Shown here: positions 53,028 to 63,139 of the stretch, in pieces
Numbering within the stretch: the first letter of the stretch is position 1
Layout: every line of letters begins with the position of its first letter
Assembly (NCBI RefSeq): GCF_003606385.1
Contig: NZ_CP032514.1
Location: forward strand, 682,001-746,000
Length of the DNA: 64,000 nucleotides
Source of the DNA: Actinomyces lilanjuaniae
Lineage (GTDB): Bacteria > Actinomycetota > Actinomycetes > Actinomycetales > Actinomycetaceae
Direction of reading: 5' to 3'
Notes under the pieces: model-generated
The model's input: only the letters and a program-made list of their open reading frames with translations
The model's database searches: none
What the model was told of the DNA's origin: nothing
Position numbers and translations under genes: made by a program

Positions 53028-54218
53028 GTGGCCAAGGCCAAGTTCGAGCGGAGCAAGCCGCACGTCAACATCGGAACGATCGGTCACGTCGACCACGGCA
53101 AGACGACGCTGACCGCTGCGATCTCCAAGGTTCTGCACGACGAGTACCCCGAGCTGAACCCCTTCACCCCCTTCGACGAGATCGACAAGGCTCCCGAGGA
53201 GCGTCAGCGCGGTATCACCATCAACATCGCGCACGTCGAGTACGAGACGGACAAGCGTCACTACGCCCACGTGGACGCGCCCGGTCACGCCGACTACATC
53301 AAGAACATGATCACCGGTGCCGCCCAGATGGACGGCGCGATCCTGGTGGTCGCCGCCACCGACGGTCCCATGGCCCAGACCCGTGAGCACGTCCTGCTCG
53401 CCCGCCAGGTGGGTGTGCCTGCACTGCTGGTCGCCCTCAACAAGTCTGACGCCGTGGACGACGAGGAGCTGCTCGACCTGGTTGAGATGGAGGTGCGCGA
53501 GCTTCTCTCCTCCCAGGACTACAACGGTGACGAGGCTCCGGTCATCCGCGTCTCCGCCCTGAAGGCACTGGAGGGCGACGCCGAGTGGGCTGCCAAGGTC
53601 AAGGAGCTCATGGACGCGGTGGACGAGTACATCCCCACCCCCGAGCGTGACATGGACAAGCCCTTCCTCATGCCTATTGAGGACGTCTTCACCATCACCG
53701 GCCGCGGTACCGTCGTCACCGGCCGTGTGGAGCGCGGCAAGCTGCCGATCAACTCCGAGGTCGAGATCCTCGGTATCCGTGAGGCCCAGAAGACCACCGT
53801 CACCGGTATCGAGATGTTCCACAAGCAGATGGACGAGGCCTGGGCCGGTGAGAACTGTGGCCTGCTGCTGCGTGGTACCCGCCGTGAGGACGTCGAGCGC
53901 GGCCAGGTGGTCTGCAAGCCCGGCTCCATCACCCCGCACACCGAGTTCGAGGGGCACGTCTACATCCTGACCAAGGACGAGGGCGGCCGTCACAACCCCT
54001 TCTACTCCAACTACCGTCCGCAGTTCTACTTCCGGACCACCGACGTCACCGGTGTCATCACGCTGCCTGAGGGTACTGAGATGGTCATGCCTGGTGACAC
54101 CACGGAGATGACCGTGGAGCTCATCCAGCCCATCGCCATGGAGGAGGGCCTCGGCTTCGCCATCCGTGAGGGCGGGCGCACGGTCGGCTCCGGCCGTGTC
54201 ACCAAGGTTATCAAGTGA
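53028..54218 (+). CDS. tuf: Elongation factor Tu
   Basis: Aminoacyl-tRNA-delivering GTPase, 396 aa. G1 GHVDHGKTT, switch [16 protein letters not shown]3 DAPGHADY, G4 NKSD. The kirromycin/enacyloxin regions look ordinary. GTG 53028 follows CAGGAGGA. It is 191 nt from fusA with its own likely promoter and ends with a strong hairpin. Confidence 0.98.
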   Translation: MAKAKFERSKPHVNIGTIGHVDHGKTTLTAAISKVLHDEYPELNPFTPFDEIDKAPEERQRGITINIAHVEYETDKRHYAHVDAPGHADYIKNMITGAAQMDGAILVVAATDGPMAQTREHVLLARQVGVPALLVALNKSDAVDDEELLDLVEMEVRELLSSQDYNGDEAPVIRVSALKALEGDAEWAAKVKELMDAVDEYIPTPERDMDKPFLMPIEDVFTITGRGTVVTGRVERGKLPINSEVEILGIREAQKTTVTGIEMFHKQMDEAWAGENCGLLLRGTRREDVERGQVVCKPGSITPHTEFEGHVYILTKDEGGRHNPFYSNYRPQFYFRTTDVTGVITLPEGTEMVMPGDTTEMTVELIQPIAMEEGLGFAIREGGRTVGSGRVTKVIK

Positions 54219-54272
54219 CACGCTGCTGGCGTCCTGCCTGACGCACCCCTGAGGTGCAGGTCTGTTGCCGCT

Positions 54273-54306
54273 GTTCCCCCGGCGCTCCTCGCAGCGCCGG
54301 GGGAAC
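54273..54306 (+). terminator. Hairpin terminating the str operon
   Basis: 14-bp perfect stem (54273-54286 with 54293-54306), 6-nt loop, 54 nt after tuf. No U-tract. Confidence 0.65.
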
Positions 54307-54516
54307 GTGCATTCTGGGCGCGCCATCAGGGCTGTCACGCAGGTGTGCAGGCGGAGGCTGAGCGGGGCGGATCTCCGCACGTCCGGGAGGGGACCAAGCA
54401 TCTGTCACGGGGCCTGTCCCGTTGTCGTGCTGAGGCGCCGGGCTTGCAGGAAGGGCGTTCACCGCTGGGCTGCGACGCTCAGGGAGGTATACGGGATAAC
54501 AATTAAAGAATGGTGC

Positions 54517-54544
54517 TTGCGCTGGTAGGTGCGTGAAGTAAGAA
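54517..54544 (+). promoter_or_regulatory. Candidate promoter for the LPXTG adhesin
   Basis: TTGCGC (54517-54522) and TAAGAA (54539-54544), 16 nt apart, in the most AT-rich stretch of the region. Confidence 0.4.
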
Positions 54545-54616
54545 TGAGAATTACCGGCCTCTGGTCGTAGCCGCATCGCGGCACCTGTTCCTGTCTGACC
54601 GTCGTTGGAGATCCTC

Positions 54617-56992
54617 GTGAGCACAGTGTTGACCACACTGTTGACCAAAGTGCTGAGTACCGTGTCGAGCACAGTGTCCAGCCCGGCCCCGCAGCGCACC
54701 TGCACCACCGGTGGCAGGCCGCGCCGACAGGTCCTGGTGACCATAGCTGTCCTGGTGACTGGGCTTGCTGCCGGTCTTGCGCCTGCCGTGCTGACACCAC
54801 TCCTGCTTCCCGCTGGTACCGTTCAGGCAGCGGAGATGGAGCCCGGGGCCGACATCTCGCTCGACCTGAGTGACATCACTGGTCGTATGACGGTCAGTGC
54901 CGTCAACGACTCCGCGACGGACTCGGCCCAGGACTACGAGGACTGCCAGGCCTACGGGTACGTCTCCGCTGACGGTGTGGTCACACAGACCGCGCAGTCG
55001 CAGTGGGTGGACAGCGACTACTGGTCCTACTTCCAGCGGGGCAGGCCCGGCAGCTCCACCGGCACCGAGTGCCCTGGACTCACCGAGGCCTCTCTCGACG
55101 CGACGTCAGCCCTCGGATTCAGGACCAATGATCCAGGGACCGTGCAGGGTGGGCAGACCTTCCTTGTCGGCACGATCCGCCACAACAACTACCCGATCCG
55201 ATCAAGCTACCACTGGGTGCACGGCGCTATCAACGTCAGGATTGACGGCATGGAGGAGTCCTTCCCGTTCGTCCAGGAGGAGACCGACAACACTGAGGCA
55301 GAGGGTGGTGTCGCTGACGTCCTGACGATTACCAGGACCACCGCGACGAACATCGTCGTCACCGAAGACGGGATGCCCTACCGGCTGGTGCTGTGGGGAT
55401 TCCTGCCTACGCAGGACGGGACCTGTGCGGGGGACCCCGACGACGCCGAGGCGGCCTCCGACCAGTTCGTTACGGCCGAGGGGCAGACCACCTACGCCTG
55501 CCTGTACGGCTCCTTCAACCAGGAGCGCACTCTCACCCTGACCAAGACAGCCACGGCCGACCCCGGCGCGCAGGACGTCACGATCCCCGCCTTCTCCTAC
55601 ACCGTCTCCCCCGGCAGGTCCCTGGTCGCTCAGGACGCCTTCGCCCCCGTCACGCCGACAGGCCTGGGGGAGTCGGGCACCCAGGCCTCGAGCACCGTCA
55701 GCTTCTACGCGGGCATGTCTGACTTCACTGTCACGGAGGACGACCTGGACGCGGGTCAGGGCGGTGGAGGAGCCGGTGACGCCGGTACCCCGTCAGGCTG
55801 GGCGCTGACCGGGCTGAGCTGCCTCAACGGTGTGGGCCAGGCCGTTGACGTGACCTACGACCTCGCGTCCAGGACGGTTGACTTTACCGGCGTGTCAGCC
55901 GCTGCCTCGGTCGAGGCGCTACCGGTGACCTGTGCCTTCACCAACCACTACTCCGCCAGATCCACCCTGACGCTGGTCAAGGAGCTGGCAGGTGCGGACG
56001 GGGGGACCGGTCCCGACCCGGCCGCCTGGACGCTGACCGCCACTGGTACCGACGCGGCGACGGCTGGAACGGTCGTGTCTGGCACGTCAGGGTCGTCGGA
56101 GGTGACTTCTCAGGTGGTCCCTTCCGGCACGTACCTGCTGAGTGAGGACAGCCCTGAGGGCTACCAGGCCTATGGGCGTGACTCGACTCGGTGCGTCACG
56201 GCGGCGGGGGAGCAGCTCGACGTCGCCCAGGACTCCGTGACCCTCTCGGACGGGGCGGATGTCACCTGCACGGTCACGAATGCCCCCTTGCCGGCGACAC
56301 TGACCTGGTCAAAGACCAGCGACACCGGAGAGCTCCTGCCAGGCTCCGAGTGGCTCCTGCACGGTCCTGACGGCGCGCAGACAGCGGTGTCGGACAACAG
56401 CCAGCCTGACGAGGACCCGGCTGACGGCCGCTTCCGGCTGACGGGACTGGCCTGGGGCACCTACACCCTGGAGGAGACGCAGGCCCCGACGGGCTACAGC
56501 CTTTCCACCCAGACTCTGAGCGTGACCGTCGACGCCTCGACACCTGAGGCCACGGCCGACTTCGGCGCCGTAGTCAACGCTTCCGCTCCGGCCTCGCCGA
56601 CGGCGTCCCCCACAGGGCTGCCGCCTTCTATGGAGCCTTCCGCGGAGCCCTCTACGGAGCCTTCCGCAGAACCTTCCATGGGGCCACCTACGGAGTCGCC
56701 CACAGAGCCGTTCCCGTCTACAGGGCCACCGGTGCTGCCGACCGCGGAACAGTCCGCAGCGCCTCCTGTATCTTCTTCCACACCGTCTTCTACGCCGTCT
56801 TCTACACTGCCTTCCACATCGCCTTCTACACTGCCTTCGCCTTCTACGTCGCCCTCAGTAGGGCCGCTCACGCTGCCCCTAACCGGGAGCCGAGCCGTCA
56901 CCGGGCTGCTTGTCACAGGTGCAGTGCTGCTGGGGCTGGGTGCGCTCGCTCTGGCTGCCAGGCAGCGTTCTCGGCGCAGTGACCTGATCTGA
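54617..56992 (+). CDS. LPXTG-anchored surface protein with SpaA/CnaB-type repeats
   Basis: Predicted sortase-anchored cell-wall protein, 791 aa. A long signal region begins with Thr/Ser/Val-rich repeats, then RRQVLVTIAVLVTGLAAGLA and cleavage probably near VQAAEM. Residues ~75-300 form a choice-of-anchor/adhesin-like domain (TEASLDATSALGFRTNDPGT, LVGTIRHNNYPI). Then come prealbumin-like repeats: RTLTLTKTATADPGAQDVTI, STLTLVKELAGADGGTGPDP and a SpaA-like TLTWSKTSDTGELLPGSEW with LEETQAPTGYSL. A Pro/Ser/Thr/Glu stalk (~655-750) leads to LPLTG (residues 753-757), a membrane helix and a basic tail. GTG 54617 follows GGAGAT. Likely an adhesin or pilin-like protein; no sortase gene is in the window. 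Confidence 0.85.
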   Translation: MSTVLTTLLTKVLSTVSSTVSSPAPQRTCTTGGRPRRQVLVTIAVLVTGLAAGLAPAVLTPLLLPAGTVQAAEMEPGADISLDLSDITGRMTVSAVNDSATDSAQDYEDCQAYGYVSADGVVTQTAQSQWVDSDYWSYFQRGRPGSSTGTECPGLTEASLDATSALGFRTNDPGTVQGGQTFLVGTIRHNNYPIRSSYHWVHGAINVRIDGMEESFPFVQEETDNTEAEGGVADVLTITRTTATNIVVTEDGMPYRLVLWGFLPTQDGTCAGDPDDAEAASDQFVTAEGQTTYACLYGSFNQERTLTLTKTATADPGAQDVTIPAFSYTVSPGRSLVAQDAFAPVTPTGLGESGTQASSTVSFYAGMSDFTVTEDDLDAGQGGGGAGDAGTPSGWALTGLSCLNGVGQAVDVTYDLASRTVDFTGVSAAASVEALPVTCAFTNHYSARSTLTLVKELAGADGGTGPDPAAWTLTATGTDAATAGTVVSGTSGSSEVTSQVVPSGTYLLSEDSPEGYQAYGRDSTRCVTAAGEQLDVAQDSVTLSDGADVTCTVTNAPLPATLTWSKTSDTGELLPGSEWLLHGPDGAQTAVSDNSQPDEDPADGRFRLTGLAWGTYTLEETQAPTGYSLSTQTLSVTVDASTPEATADFGAVVNASAPASPTASPTGLPPSMEPSAEPSTEPSAEPSMGPPTESPTEPFPSTGPPVLPTAEQSAAPPVSSSTPSSTPSSTLPSTSPSTLPSPSTSPSVGPLTLPLTGSRAVTGLLVTGAVLLGLGALALAARQRSRRSDLI
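56584..56870 (+). repeat. Low-complexity Pro/Ser/Thr stalk coding repeats
   Basis: Imperfect 12-15-nt units encode EPS-x-EPS and SSTPSST/LPSTSPST motifs. They form the extended wall-spanning stalk before LPLTG and are prone to length variation between strains. Confidence 0.75.
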
Positions 56993-57322
56993 CCGGCGCG
57001 GACGGGGCGGCTGCGGGACAAGCCTGGGACGACACGCCCGAACCCGGGGAACGGTGTGCGGTCTCACAGGCCTGAGAGGTTGTCGCAGGTTTCTGTCAGG
57101 CCAGAGCCCTGATAGCGTTGTCCGGCCGGTGAGGGCCACCCCTCCTGGCCGCGTCCCGGGTAGCGCCCGGGACCCAGTCTGACGGACCTGGCCTGCTGGG
57201 CCAGGTCCGCGCATGTCCAGACCGGCCTGCGTCTTGACGCCCCGGGATCAGTGTGCGCCGCCCAGGCGACACGCCCGAGTGCGTGGACCGGTCAGAAGCA
57301 AGTACAAGAGAGGTTAGGCGCC
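56993..57322. other. 330-nt S10-operon leader
   Basis: No gene. A possible promoter (-10 TAGCGT at 57113-57118) precedes two hairpins: 57153-57160 with 57166-57173, and 57183-57193 with 57199-57209. A structured leader may mediate control of the S10 operon, as L4 does in E. coli; this is inference. Confidence 0.5.
57153..57209 (+). promoter_or_regulatory. Tandem hairpins in S10 leader
   Basis: Stem 1: GTCCCGGG/CCCGGGAC, 8 bp, 5-nt loop. Stem 2: 11 bp perfect, 5-nt loop. They end 113 nt before rpsJ and could act as terminator of the adhesin gene if the operon promoter lies downstream, or as operon attenuator. Confidence 0.45.
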
Positions 57323-57631
57323 ATGGCGGGACAGAAGATCCGCATCCGGCTCAAGTCCTACGACCACGAGGTCATCGACTCCTCGGCGCGCAAGATCGTC
57401 GATGTCGTGACCCGCGCAGGCGCGACGGTCGTGGGTCCCGTGCCGCTGCCGACCGAGAAGAACGTTTTCTGCGTCATCCGGTCGCCGCACAAGTACAAGG
57501 ACAGCCGTGAGCACTTCGAGATGCGTACGCACAAGCGGCTGATTGACATCGTTGACCCGACGCCCAAGGCTGTTGACTCGCTCATGCGGCTTGACCTGCC
57601 CGCTGACGTCAACATTGAGATCAAGCTCTGA
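57323..57631 (+). CDS. rpsJ: 30S ribosomal protein S10
   Basis: 102 aa, also the NusE antitermination partner. It starts [20 protein letters not shown] with GAGAGG upstream and ends [11 protein letters not shown]. First gene of the S10 operon. Confidence 0.98.
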   Translation: MAGQKIRIRLKSYDHEVIDSSARKIVDVVTRAGATVVGPVPLPTEKNVFCVIRSPHKYKDSREHFEMRTHKRLIDIVDPTPKAVDSLMRLDLPADVNIEIKL

Positions 57632-57639
57632 GGACCGCC

Positions 57640-58317
57640 ATGACAACGCTTCACACGCCGGCTCCGGCTGCGCCTGCCAGGCCCGCCAAGGCGCTGCTAG
57701 GTACCAAGCTCGGCATGACCCAGATTTGGGACGAGGGCGGCGTCCTGCGCCCTGTCACCGTCGTGCGGGTGGACACCAACGTGGTCACCCAGATCCGCAC
57801 CTTGGAGACTGACGGCTACCAGGCCGTGCAGCTTGCCTTCGGGGAGGTCAACGAGCGCAAGGTGACCAAGCCGCTCCAGGGCCACTTCGCCAAGGCAGGT
57901 GTCACGCCACGTCGTCACGTGGCGGAGGTACGCACCTCCCTGGTCGAGGACTACGCCCTCGGCCAGGAGCTGACTGCTGACACCTTCGAGGTCGGGCAGC
58001 TGGTTGACGTGACCGGAACGTCCAAGGGTAAGGGATTCGCGGGCGTCATGAAGCGCCACGGCTTCGCTGGCGTCGGCGCCTCCCACGGATCCCACCGCAA
58101 CCACCGCAAGCCGGGCTCGATCGGTGCCTGCGCCACCCCTGGTCGCATCTTCAAGGGGCTGCGCATGGCTGGCCGCATGGGTCACGCGCGGCGCACCGTC
58201 CAGAACCTCCAGGTCCGTGGGGTGGACGCCGACAAGGGCGTCCTGCTCATCAACGGTGCCGTCCCCGGCCCCAAGGGCTCGGTGGTCGTCGTCCGCACAG
58301 CCGTGAAGGGAGCCTGA
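57640..58317 (+). CDS. rplC: 50S ribosomal protein L3
   Basis: 225 aa. After a short Ala/Pro N-terminus it reads [16 protein letters not shown], and the peptidyl-transferase-reaching loop [20 protein letters not shown] is intact. It lies 8 nt after rpsJ. Confidence 0.98.
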   Translation: MTTLHTPAPAAPARPAKALLGTKLGMTQIWDEGGVLRPVTVVRVDTNVVTQIRTLETDGYQAVQLAFGEVNERKVTKPLQGHFAKAGVTPRRHVAEVRTSLVEDYALGQELTADTFEVGQLVDVTGTSKGKGFAGVMKRHGFAGVGASHGSHRNHRKPGSIGACATPGRIFKGLRMAGRMGHARRTVQNLQVRGVDADKGVLLINGAVPGPKGSVVVVRTAVKGA

Positions 58318-58322
58318 GACCG

Positions 58323-58997
58323 ATGCCTGAGAACCTGACTGCGGCGCTGAGTGTCGACGTCGTCGACTCCACGGGTGCCAGGACCGGCACCGTCGAGCTT
58401 CCTGCCGAGGTCTTCGACGTGGCGCTCAACATCCCGCTCATGCACCAGGTCGTGGTGGCACAGATGGCCGCCGCCCGCCAGGGTACGCACTCCACCAAGA
58501 ACCGCGGCGCCGTCCGCGGCGGCGGCAGGAAGCCCTACCGCCAGAAGGGGACCGGTCGGGCCCGCCAGGGCTCGACGCGTGCTCCCCAGTTCACCGGCGG
58601 TGGCGTGGTGCATGGCCCCAGGCCGCGGGACTACACCCAGCGCACTCCCAAGAAGATGAAGGCTGCCGCTTTGCGCTCGGCGCTGTCTGACCGTGCCCGC
58701 AACGGCCGTATCCACGTCATCACCGAGTTCGTCACCACCGAGGTCCCCTCGACCAAGGCTGCGCTCGACGCGCTGCACCACCTGACTGACCGCCAGGCGC
58801 TGGTGGTCATCACCCGTGGGGACGACCTGTCCAGGCTGAGCCTGCGCAACATCCCCGAGGTGCACATCCTGTGGGCCGACCAGCTCAACACTTATGACGT
58901 CCTCAACTCCGACGACGTCGTCTTCACCGAGCCTGCTCTGGACGCCTTCCTGGGGCGGGGAGAGAACCAGGACAGCAGTGAGGAGGAGTCCAAGTGA
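58323..58997 (+). CDS. rplD: 50S ribosomal protein L4
   Basis: 224 aa, lines the exit tunnel. The loop [20 protein letters not shown], then [16 protein letters not shown], has no macrolide-resistance-type changes that can be seen. Its stop overlaps the rplW GTG by four bases. Confidence 0.98.
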   Translation: MPENLTAALSVDVVDSTGARTGTVELPAEVFDVALNIPLMHQVVVAQMAAARQGTHSTKNRGAVRGGGRKPYRQKGTGRARQGSTRAPQFTGGGVVHGPRPRDYTQRTPKKMKAAALRSALSDRARNGRIHVITEFVTTEVPSTKAALDALHHLTDRQALVVITRGDDLSRLSLRNIPEVHILWADQLNTYDVLNSDDVVFTEPALDAFLGRGENQDSSEEESK

Positions 58998-59299
58998 GTC
59001 TCGAGAAGTCCAAGAACCCCCGCGACGTCATAATCGCCCCGGTCGTCTCCGAGAAGTCCTACTCGTGCATGGACCGCGGGCAGTACACGTTCATTGTGGC
59101 TCCCGGCTCCAACAAGACCGAGATCAAGATGGCTATCGAGTCCATCTTCAACGTCAAGGTCGCCTCGGTCAACACGATGAACCGCAAGGGCAAGACCCGG
59201 CGGACCCGCACGGGCACGGGGAAGTCCAAGGACACCAAGCGCGCCATCGTCACCCTGCGCGAGGGCACGATCGACATCTTCGGCGACGTGGCTGAGTGA
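58994..59299 (+). CDS. rplW: 50S ribosomal protein L23
   Basis: 101 aa at the tunnel exit, docking site for trigger factor and SRP. It starts at GTG 58994; conserved [20 protein letters not shown] and [16 protein letters not shown]. Confidence 0.98.
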   Translation: MSLEKSKNPRDVIIAPVVSEKSYSCMDRGQYTFIVAPGSNKTEIKMAIESIFNVKVASVNTMNRKGKTRRTRTGTGKSKDTKRAIVTLREGTIDIFGDVAE

Positions 59300-59320
59300 C
59301 ACGGAAGGTAGAGGACCGAC

Positions 59321-60157
59321 ATGGGAATCCGTAAGTACAAGCCCACGACACCCGGCCGGAGAGGCTCCTCGGTCTCCGACTTCGCGGAGATCACGCGTAG
59401 CAGGCCCGAGAAGTCGCTGGTGCGCCCGCTACACAAAACTGGTGGGCGTAACTCCTCAGGGCGCATCACGACGCGGCACAAGGGCGGTGGGCACAAGCGA
59501 GCCTACCGGGTCATCGACTTCCGCCGGGGAGACAAGGACGGTGTGCCCGCCAAGGTGGCGCACATCGAGTACGACCCCAACCGTACCGCTCGTATCGCCC
59601 TGCTCCACTACGCCGACGGGGAGAAGCGCTACATCATCGCCCCGCAACGGTTGCGTCAGGGTGACGTGGTTGAGGCAGGGCCGGGGGCGGACATCAAGCC
59701 GGGCAACAGTCTGCAGCTGCGCCATATCCCGACCGGTACCGTGGTCCACGCGGTGGAGCTGCGTCCTGGCGGGGGAGCGAAGATCGCCCGTAGCGCCGGC
59801 ACCTCTGTCCAGCTGGTCGCCAAGGAGGGCAAGTACGCGCAGCTGCGCATGCCCTCCGGTGAGATCCGTAACGTGGAGGCTGCCTGCCGGGCTACCGTCG
59901 GGGAGGTCGGCAACGCCGAGCAGGCCAACATCAACTGGGGCAAGGCCGGCCGTATGCGCTGGAAGGGCGTGCGCCCGACCGTGCGTGGTGTGGTCATGAA
60001 CCCGGTCGACCACCCGCACGGTGGCGGTGAGGGCAAGACCTCCGGTGGCCGCCACCCTGTCTCTCCCTGGGGCAAGCCCGAGGGTCGTACCCGTCGTCCG
60101 AAAAAGTCCAGCGACCGCCTCATCGTGCGTCGTCGTCGGACCGGCAAGAAGCGCTGA
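59321..60157 (+). CDS. rplB: 50S ribosomal protein L2
   Basis: 278 aa, next to the peptidyl-transferase centre. It starts [20 protein letters not shown]; the key C-terminal segment [20 protein letters not shown] with the functional His is present. GGAAGG ribosome-binding site. Confidence 0.98.
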   Translation: MGIRKYKPTTPGRRGSSVSDFAEITRSRPEKSLVRPLHKTGGRNSSGRITTRHKGGGHKRAYRVIDFRRGDKDGVPAKVAHIEYDPNRTARIALLHYADGEKRYIIAPQRLRQGDVVEAGPGADIKPGNSLQLRHIPTGTVVHAVELRPGGGAKIARSAGTSVQLVAKEGKYAQLRMPSGEIRNVEAACRATVGEVGNAEQANINWGKAGRMRWKGVRPTVRGVVMNPVDHPHGGGEGKTSGGRHPVSPWGKPEGRTRRPKKSSDRLIVRRRRTGKKR

Positions 60158-60169
60158 TAGGAGCCTGAT

Positions 60170-60448
60170 ATGCCGCGTAGCCTGAAGAAGGGGCCCTTCG
60201 TCGACGACCACCTGCAGAAGAAGGTGGACGCCCAGAACGAGAAGGGCACCAAGAACGTCATCAAGACCTGGTCCCGTCGTTCGGTCATCACCCCGGACTT
60301 CCTCGGGCACACCTTCGCCGTCCACGACGGCCGCAAGCATGTCCCGGTCTTCGTCACCGAGGCCATGGTGGGCCACAAGCTCGGCGAGTTCGCTCCGACC
60401 CGCACCTTCCGCGGGCACGTCAAGGACGACCGTAGGTCTCGTCGCTGA
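60170..60448 (+). CDS. rpsS: 30S ribosomal protein S19
   Basis: 92 aa, standard length. It starts [20 protein letters not shown] and contains [20 protein letters not shown]. Confidence 0.98.
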   Translation: MPRSLKKGPFVDDHLQKKVDAQNEKGTKNVIKTWSRRSVITPDFLGHTFAVHDGRKHVPVFVTEAMVGHKLGEFAPTRTFRGHVKDDRRSRR

Positions 60449-60479
60449 CGGGCCCCGGAAAGTTTGAGAGGCAGAGAAC

Positions 60480-60856
60480 ATGGAAGCCAAGGCGCAGGCT
60501 AAGTACGTGCGCTGCACACCGATGAAGGCCCGCCGCGTCGTGAACGTCGTCCGTGGCAAGCGCGCGGTCGAGGCGGTCAACGTGCTCCGCTTCGCCCCGC
60601 AGGCCGCTGCGGTGCCGGTGCGCAAGGTCGTGGAGTCCGCTATCGCCAACGCGCGCTTCAAGGCGGAGCGTGACGGGGAGCGCTTCGACGAGAACGACCT
60701 GTTCATCGTCGAGGTGTATGCCGACGAGGGCCCACCCTCAAGAGGTTCCGTCCTCGTGCCCAGGGCAGGGCCAGCCGGATCCTGAAGCGAACCAGCCACA
60801 TCACTGTCATCGTCGGCGACAGGGCCGACTCCGCACAGAAGGAAGGAGCCCGGTAA
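60480..60856 (+). CDS. rplV: 50S ribosomal protein L22, frameshifted
   Basis: Tunnel-wall protein. [19 protein letters not shown] through [12 protein letters not shown] is in frame. The conserved C-terminal part ([20 protein letters not shown], then SHITVIVGD) is in the next frame, ending at TAA 60854-60856, which shares a base with the rpsC ATG. One missing C in GGGCCCC near 60728-60733 explains the shift. Restored length is 125 aa. Essential gene, hence a probable sequencing error. Confidence 0.95.
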
Positions 60857-61659
60857 TGGGGCAGAAGGTCAACCCGACCGGGTTCCGCCTGGGCATCACC
60901 ACGGACCACCGCTCACGGTGGTTCGCCGACTCCACCAAGCCCGGCCAGCGCTACCGCGACTTTGTCGAGGAGGATGTCAAGATCCGCCGCCTCATGGAGA
61001 GCGGTATGGAGCGGGCCGGCATCTCCAAGGTCGATATTGAGCGCACCCGGGACCGTGTGCGCATCGATCTCCATACCGCACGTCCGGGCATTGTCATCGG
61101 CCGCAGGGGGACCGAGGCAGAGCGCCTGCGTGGTGAGCTGGAGAAGCTTACCGGCAAGCAGGTGCAGCTTAACATCCTGGAGGTCAAGAGCCCCGACCTG
61201 GACGCCCAGCTGGTCGCCCAGGGGATTGCTGAGCAGCTGGCGTCGCGTGTGTCCTTCCGTCGGGCGATGCGCAAGGGCATGCAGTCAGCCGCACGTGCTG
61301 GCGCCAAGGGCATTCGGGTGCAGTGCTCCGGACGTCTCGGCGGCGCTGAGATGAGCCGCTCGGAGTTCTACCGCGAGGGGCGCGTCCCGCTGCACACCCT
61401 GCGGGCCAACATCGACTACGGCTTCTACGAGGCCAGGACCACCTTTGGACGTCTCGGTGTCAAGGTGTGGATCTACAAGGGCGACCTTACTGAGCGCGAG
61501 TTCGCCCGTCAGCAGGCTGAGTCCGGCTCCCGCGGCCGGGGCCGTGGCGAGCGCCGTGGCCGACGCGGTGAGCGGGGCGCGCGTCACAACAGCGAGCAGC
61601 AGGCCGAGCAGGCGCCGGCTACCGAGACCGCTGCCGCAGACCAGGGAACGGAGGCCTGA
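60856..61659 (+). CDS. rpsC: 30S ribosomal protein S3
   Basis: 267 aa. It starts [20 protein letters not shown], has the KH-domain motif [17 protein letters not shown] and [20 protein letters not shown]. The C-terminal ~50 residues are Arg/Gly then Gln/Glu-Ala-rich, a variable actinobacterial tail. The ATG overlaps the rplV stop (TAATG). Confidence 0.98.
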   Translation: MGQKVNPTGFRLGITTDHRSRWFADSTKPGQRYRDFVEEDVKIRRLMESGMERAGISKVDIERTRDRVRIDLHTARPGIVIGRRGTEAERLRGELEKLTGKQVQLNILEVKSPDLDAQLVAQGIAEQLASRVSFRRAMRKGMQSAARAGAKGIRVQCSGRLGGAEMSRSEFYREGRVPLHTLRANIDYGFYEARTTFGRLGVKVWIYKGDLTEREFARQQAESGSRGRGRGERRGRRGERGARHNSEQQAEQAPATETAAADQGTEA

Positions 61660-61662
61660 GCT

Positions 61663-62082
61663 GTGCTGATCCCTCGTCGGACGAAGTTCCGCAAGCAGCA
61701 CCGTCCGCACCGGACGGGTATGTCCAAGGGCGGGAACCGGGTCTCCTTCGGTGACTTCGGTATCCAGGCCCTGGAGCCAGCCTATGTCACCAACAGGCAG
61801 ATCGAGGCGGCTCGTATCGCCATGACCCGCCACATCAAGCGTGGGGGCAAGGTCTGGATCAATATCTTCCCGGACCGCCCACTGACCAAGAAGCCTGCCG
61901 AGACCCGCATGGGCTCCGGCAAGGGGGCTCCCGAGTGGTGGATCGCTAACGTCAAGCCGGGGCGCGTCGTCTTTGAGCTTGGCGGTGTCGATGAGGCTCT
62001 TGCTCGCGAGGCCATGCGCCGTGCCCAGCACAAGCTGCCGATGAAGACCCGTTTCGTGACCCGTGAAGGTGGTGACATCTGA
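61663..62082 (+). CDS. rplP: 50S ribosomal protein L16
   Basis: 139 aa. It starts [20 protein letters not shown] at GTG 61663 and has the loop [20 protein letters not shown]. Its stop shares a base with the rpmC start. Confidence 0.98.
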   Translation: MLIPRRTKFRKQHRPHRTGMSKGGNRVSFGDFGIQALEPAYVTNRQIEAARIAMTRHIKRGGKVWINIFPDRPLTKKPAETRMGSGKGAPEWWIANVKPGRVVFELGGVDEALAREAMRRAQHKLPMKTRFVTREGGDI

Positions 62083-62330
62083 TGGCTATCGGTTCGAAGG
62101 GCCTGACTCCGTCGGATCTCGACGGCATGGATGACGAGCGCCTTGCCGAGGAGCTCTCCAAGGCCAAGGCTGAACTGTTCAACCTGCGGTTCGCCTCAGC
62201 GACCGGGCAGCTTGAGGACCGGGGGCGACTCAAGGCCGTGCGCCGTGACATCGCCCGTATCTACACCATCGCGCGCGAGCGTGAGCTCGGCATCCGCACC
62301 GCTCCCAGCAGCACGGAGGAGTCCAAGTGA
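62082..62330 (+). CDS. rpmC: 50S ribosomal protein L29
   Basis: 82 aa. Core [20 protein letters not shown] and [19 protein letters not shown]. Short extensions at both ends are usual in actinobacteria. It overlaps rpsQ by four bases. Confidence 0.97.
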   Translation: MAIGSKGLTPSDLDGMDDERLAEELSKAKAELFNLRFASATGQLEDRGRLKAVRRDIARIYTIARERELGIRTAPSSTEESK

Positions 62331-62644
62331 GCGAGCAGACTACAGCAGGAGAGACCGCGTCGGGCGTCGCGGAGGCAGGCCAGGCCCCCGTTGAACGTAA
62401 CCACCGCAAGGTTCGTCGCGGCTACGTGGTATCGGACAAGATGGACAAGACCATCGTGGTTCTGGTCGAGGAGCACTACAAGCACGCCCTGTACGGCAAG
62501 GTTGTGCGCCGTTCCAAGAAGTTCAAGGCCCACGATGAGCGCAACGAGGCCGGGATCGGTGACCTCGTAACTATCATGGAGACCCGCCCTCTCAGTGCCA
62601 CTAAGCACTTCCGGCTGGTTGAGATCATCGAGAAGGCCAAGTAG
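62327..62644 (+). CDS. rpsQ: 30S ribosomal protein S17
   Basis: 105 aa from GTG 62327, with a ~25-residue Ala/Glu-rich N-terminal extension before [20 protein letters not shown]. Last gene of the S10 cluster here; a strong hairpin follows. Confidence 0.97.
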   Translation: MSEQTTAGETASGVAEAGQAPVERNHRKVRRGYVVSDKMDKTIVVLVEEHYKHALYGKVVRRSKKFKAHDERNEAGIGDLVTIMETRPLSATKHFRLVEIIEKAK

Positions 62645-62727
62645 AGGCCACGCCAGGGTCGAGGAGGGGCTGTCGGCTGGAGCCCTGTTCCCTGTCCCGA
62701 TCGCAAGCGGCGCCGCTGCCCGTCAGT

Positions 62728-62764
62728 GACGGCACCGCACCCCGTCAAGGGGTGCGGTGCCGTC
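62728..62764 (+). terminator. 16-bp perfect hairpin after rpsQ
   Basis: 62728-62743 pairs perfectly with 62749-62764, 5-nt loop, about 84 nt after the rpsQ stop. Probable terminator of the S10 operon; no U-tract. Confidence 0.7.
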
Positions 62765-62780
62765 TGTGTATATGGCGCTA

Positions 62781-62786
62781 TATGAT
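62781..62786 (+). promoter_or_regulatory. Candidate -10 (TATGAT) for the spc cluster
   Basis: Lies in the only AT-rich patch of the gap, just after the hairpin. No good -35, since it would overlap the terminator stem. Confidence 0.35.
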
Positions 62787-63139
62787 GCTACGCAGACCTG
62801 TGCTGCACAGACGGGGTGGCTGGGCGCAGTGACTATAGGTGCACGGAGCCGGAAAGCGGCGGAGACTGGTCGTGGTGAGCAATCACATAGGACGTTAGTG
62901 TTTCTTCGGTGTCGCCTCGCCAGTTCCGTGGACTATCCTCGGAGGGCTGCGTACGTCCTCGACGCGCCCGGCAGAGACCTCGTGCCCGTGCGCCTGTGTC
63001 TGCCGGGAGAGCGTGTTGCAGGCTCCCCCTGTGGATCGGCTCGTCCCGTCACGCCGGGGGTGCTGCGCAGGTCCAGAAGAACGTTCGGCCAGGCTCGGGA
63101 CTCCTCTCGAGAACCAGCTCGACGACAGGAGAATACTCA

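Larger units (their letters stand above)
54219..54616. other. 398-nt region between tuf and adhesin gene
   Basis: No gene. It contains the str-operon terminator (54273-54306) and an AT-rich promoter region (54485-54560) before the adhesin. Confidence 0.65.
62645..63139. other. 495-nt gap splitting the S10 and spc clusters
   Basis: No supported gene. It contains the hairpin at 62728-62764, an AT-rich patch with candidate -10 TATGAT (62781-62786), and further sequence with no recognised feature up to the rplN ribosome-binding site. Confidence 0.65.

Noticed and set aside
54491..54501. GGATAACAATT, identical to part of the E. coli lac operator
   Set aside because: Only one half of the operator is matched, with no symmetric partner, in an AT-rich promoter region; chance similarity.
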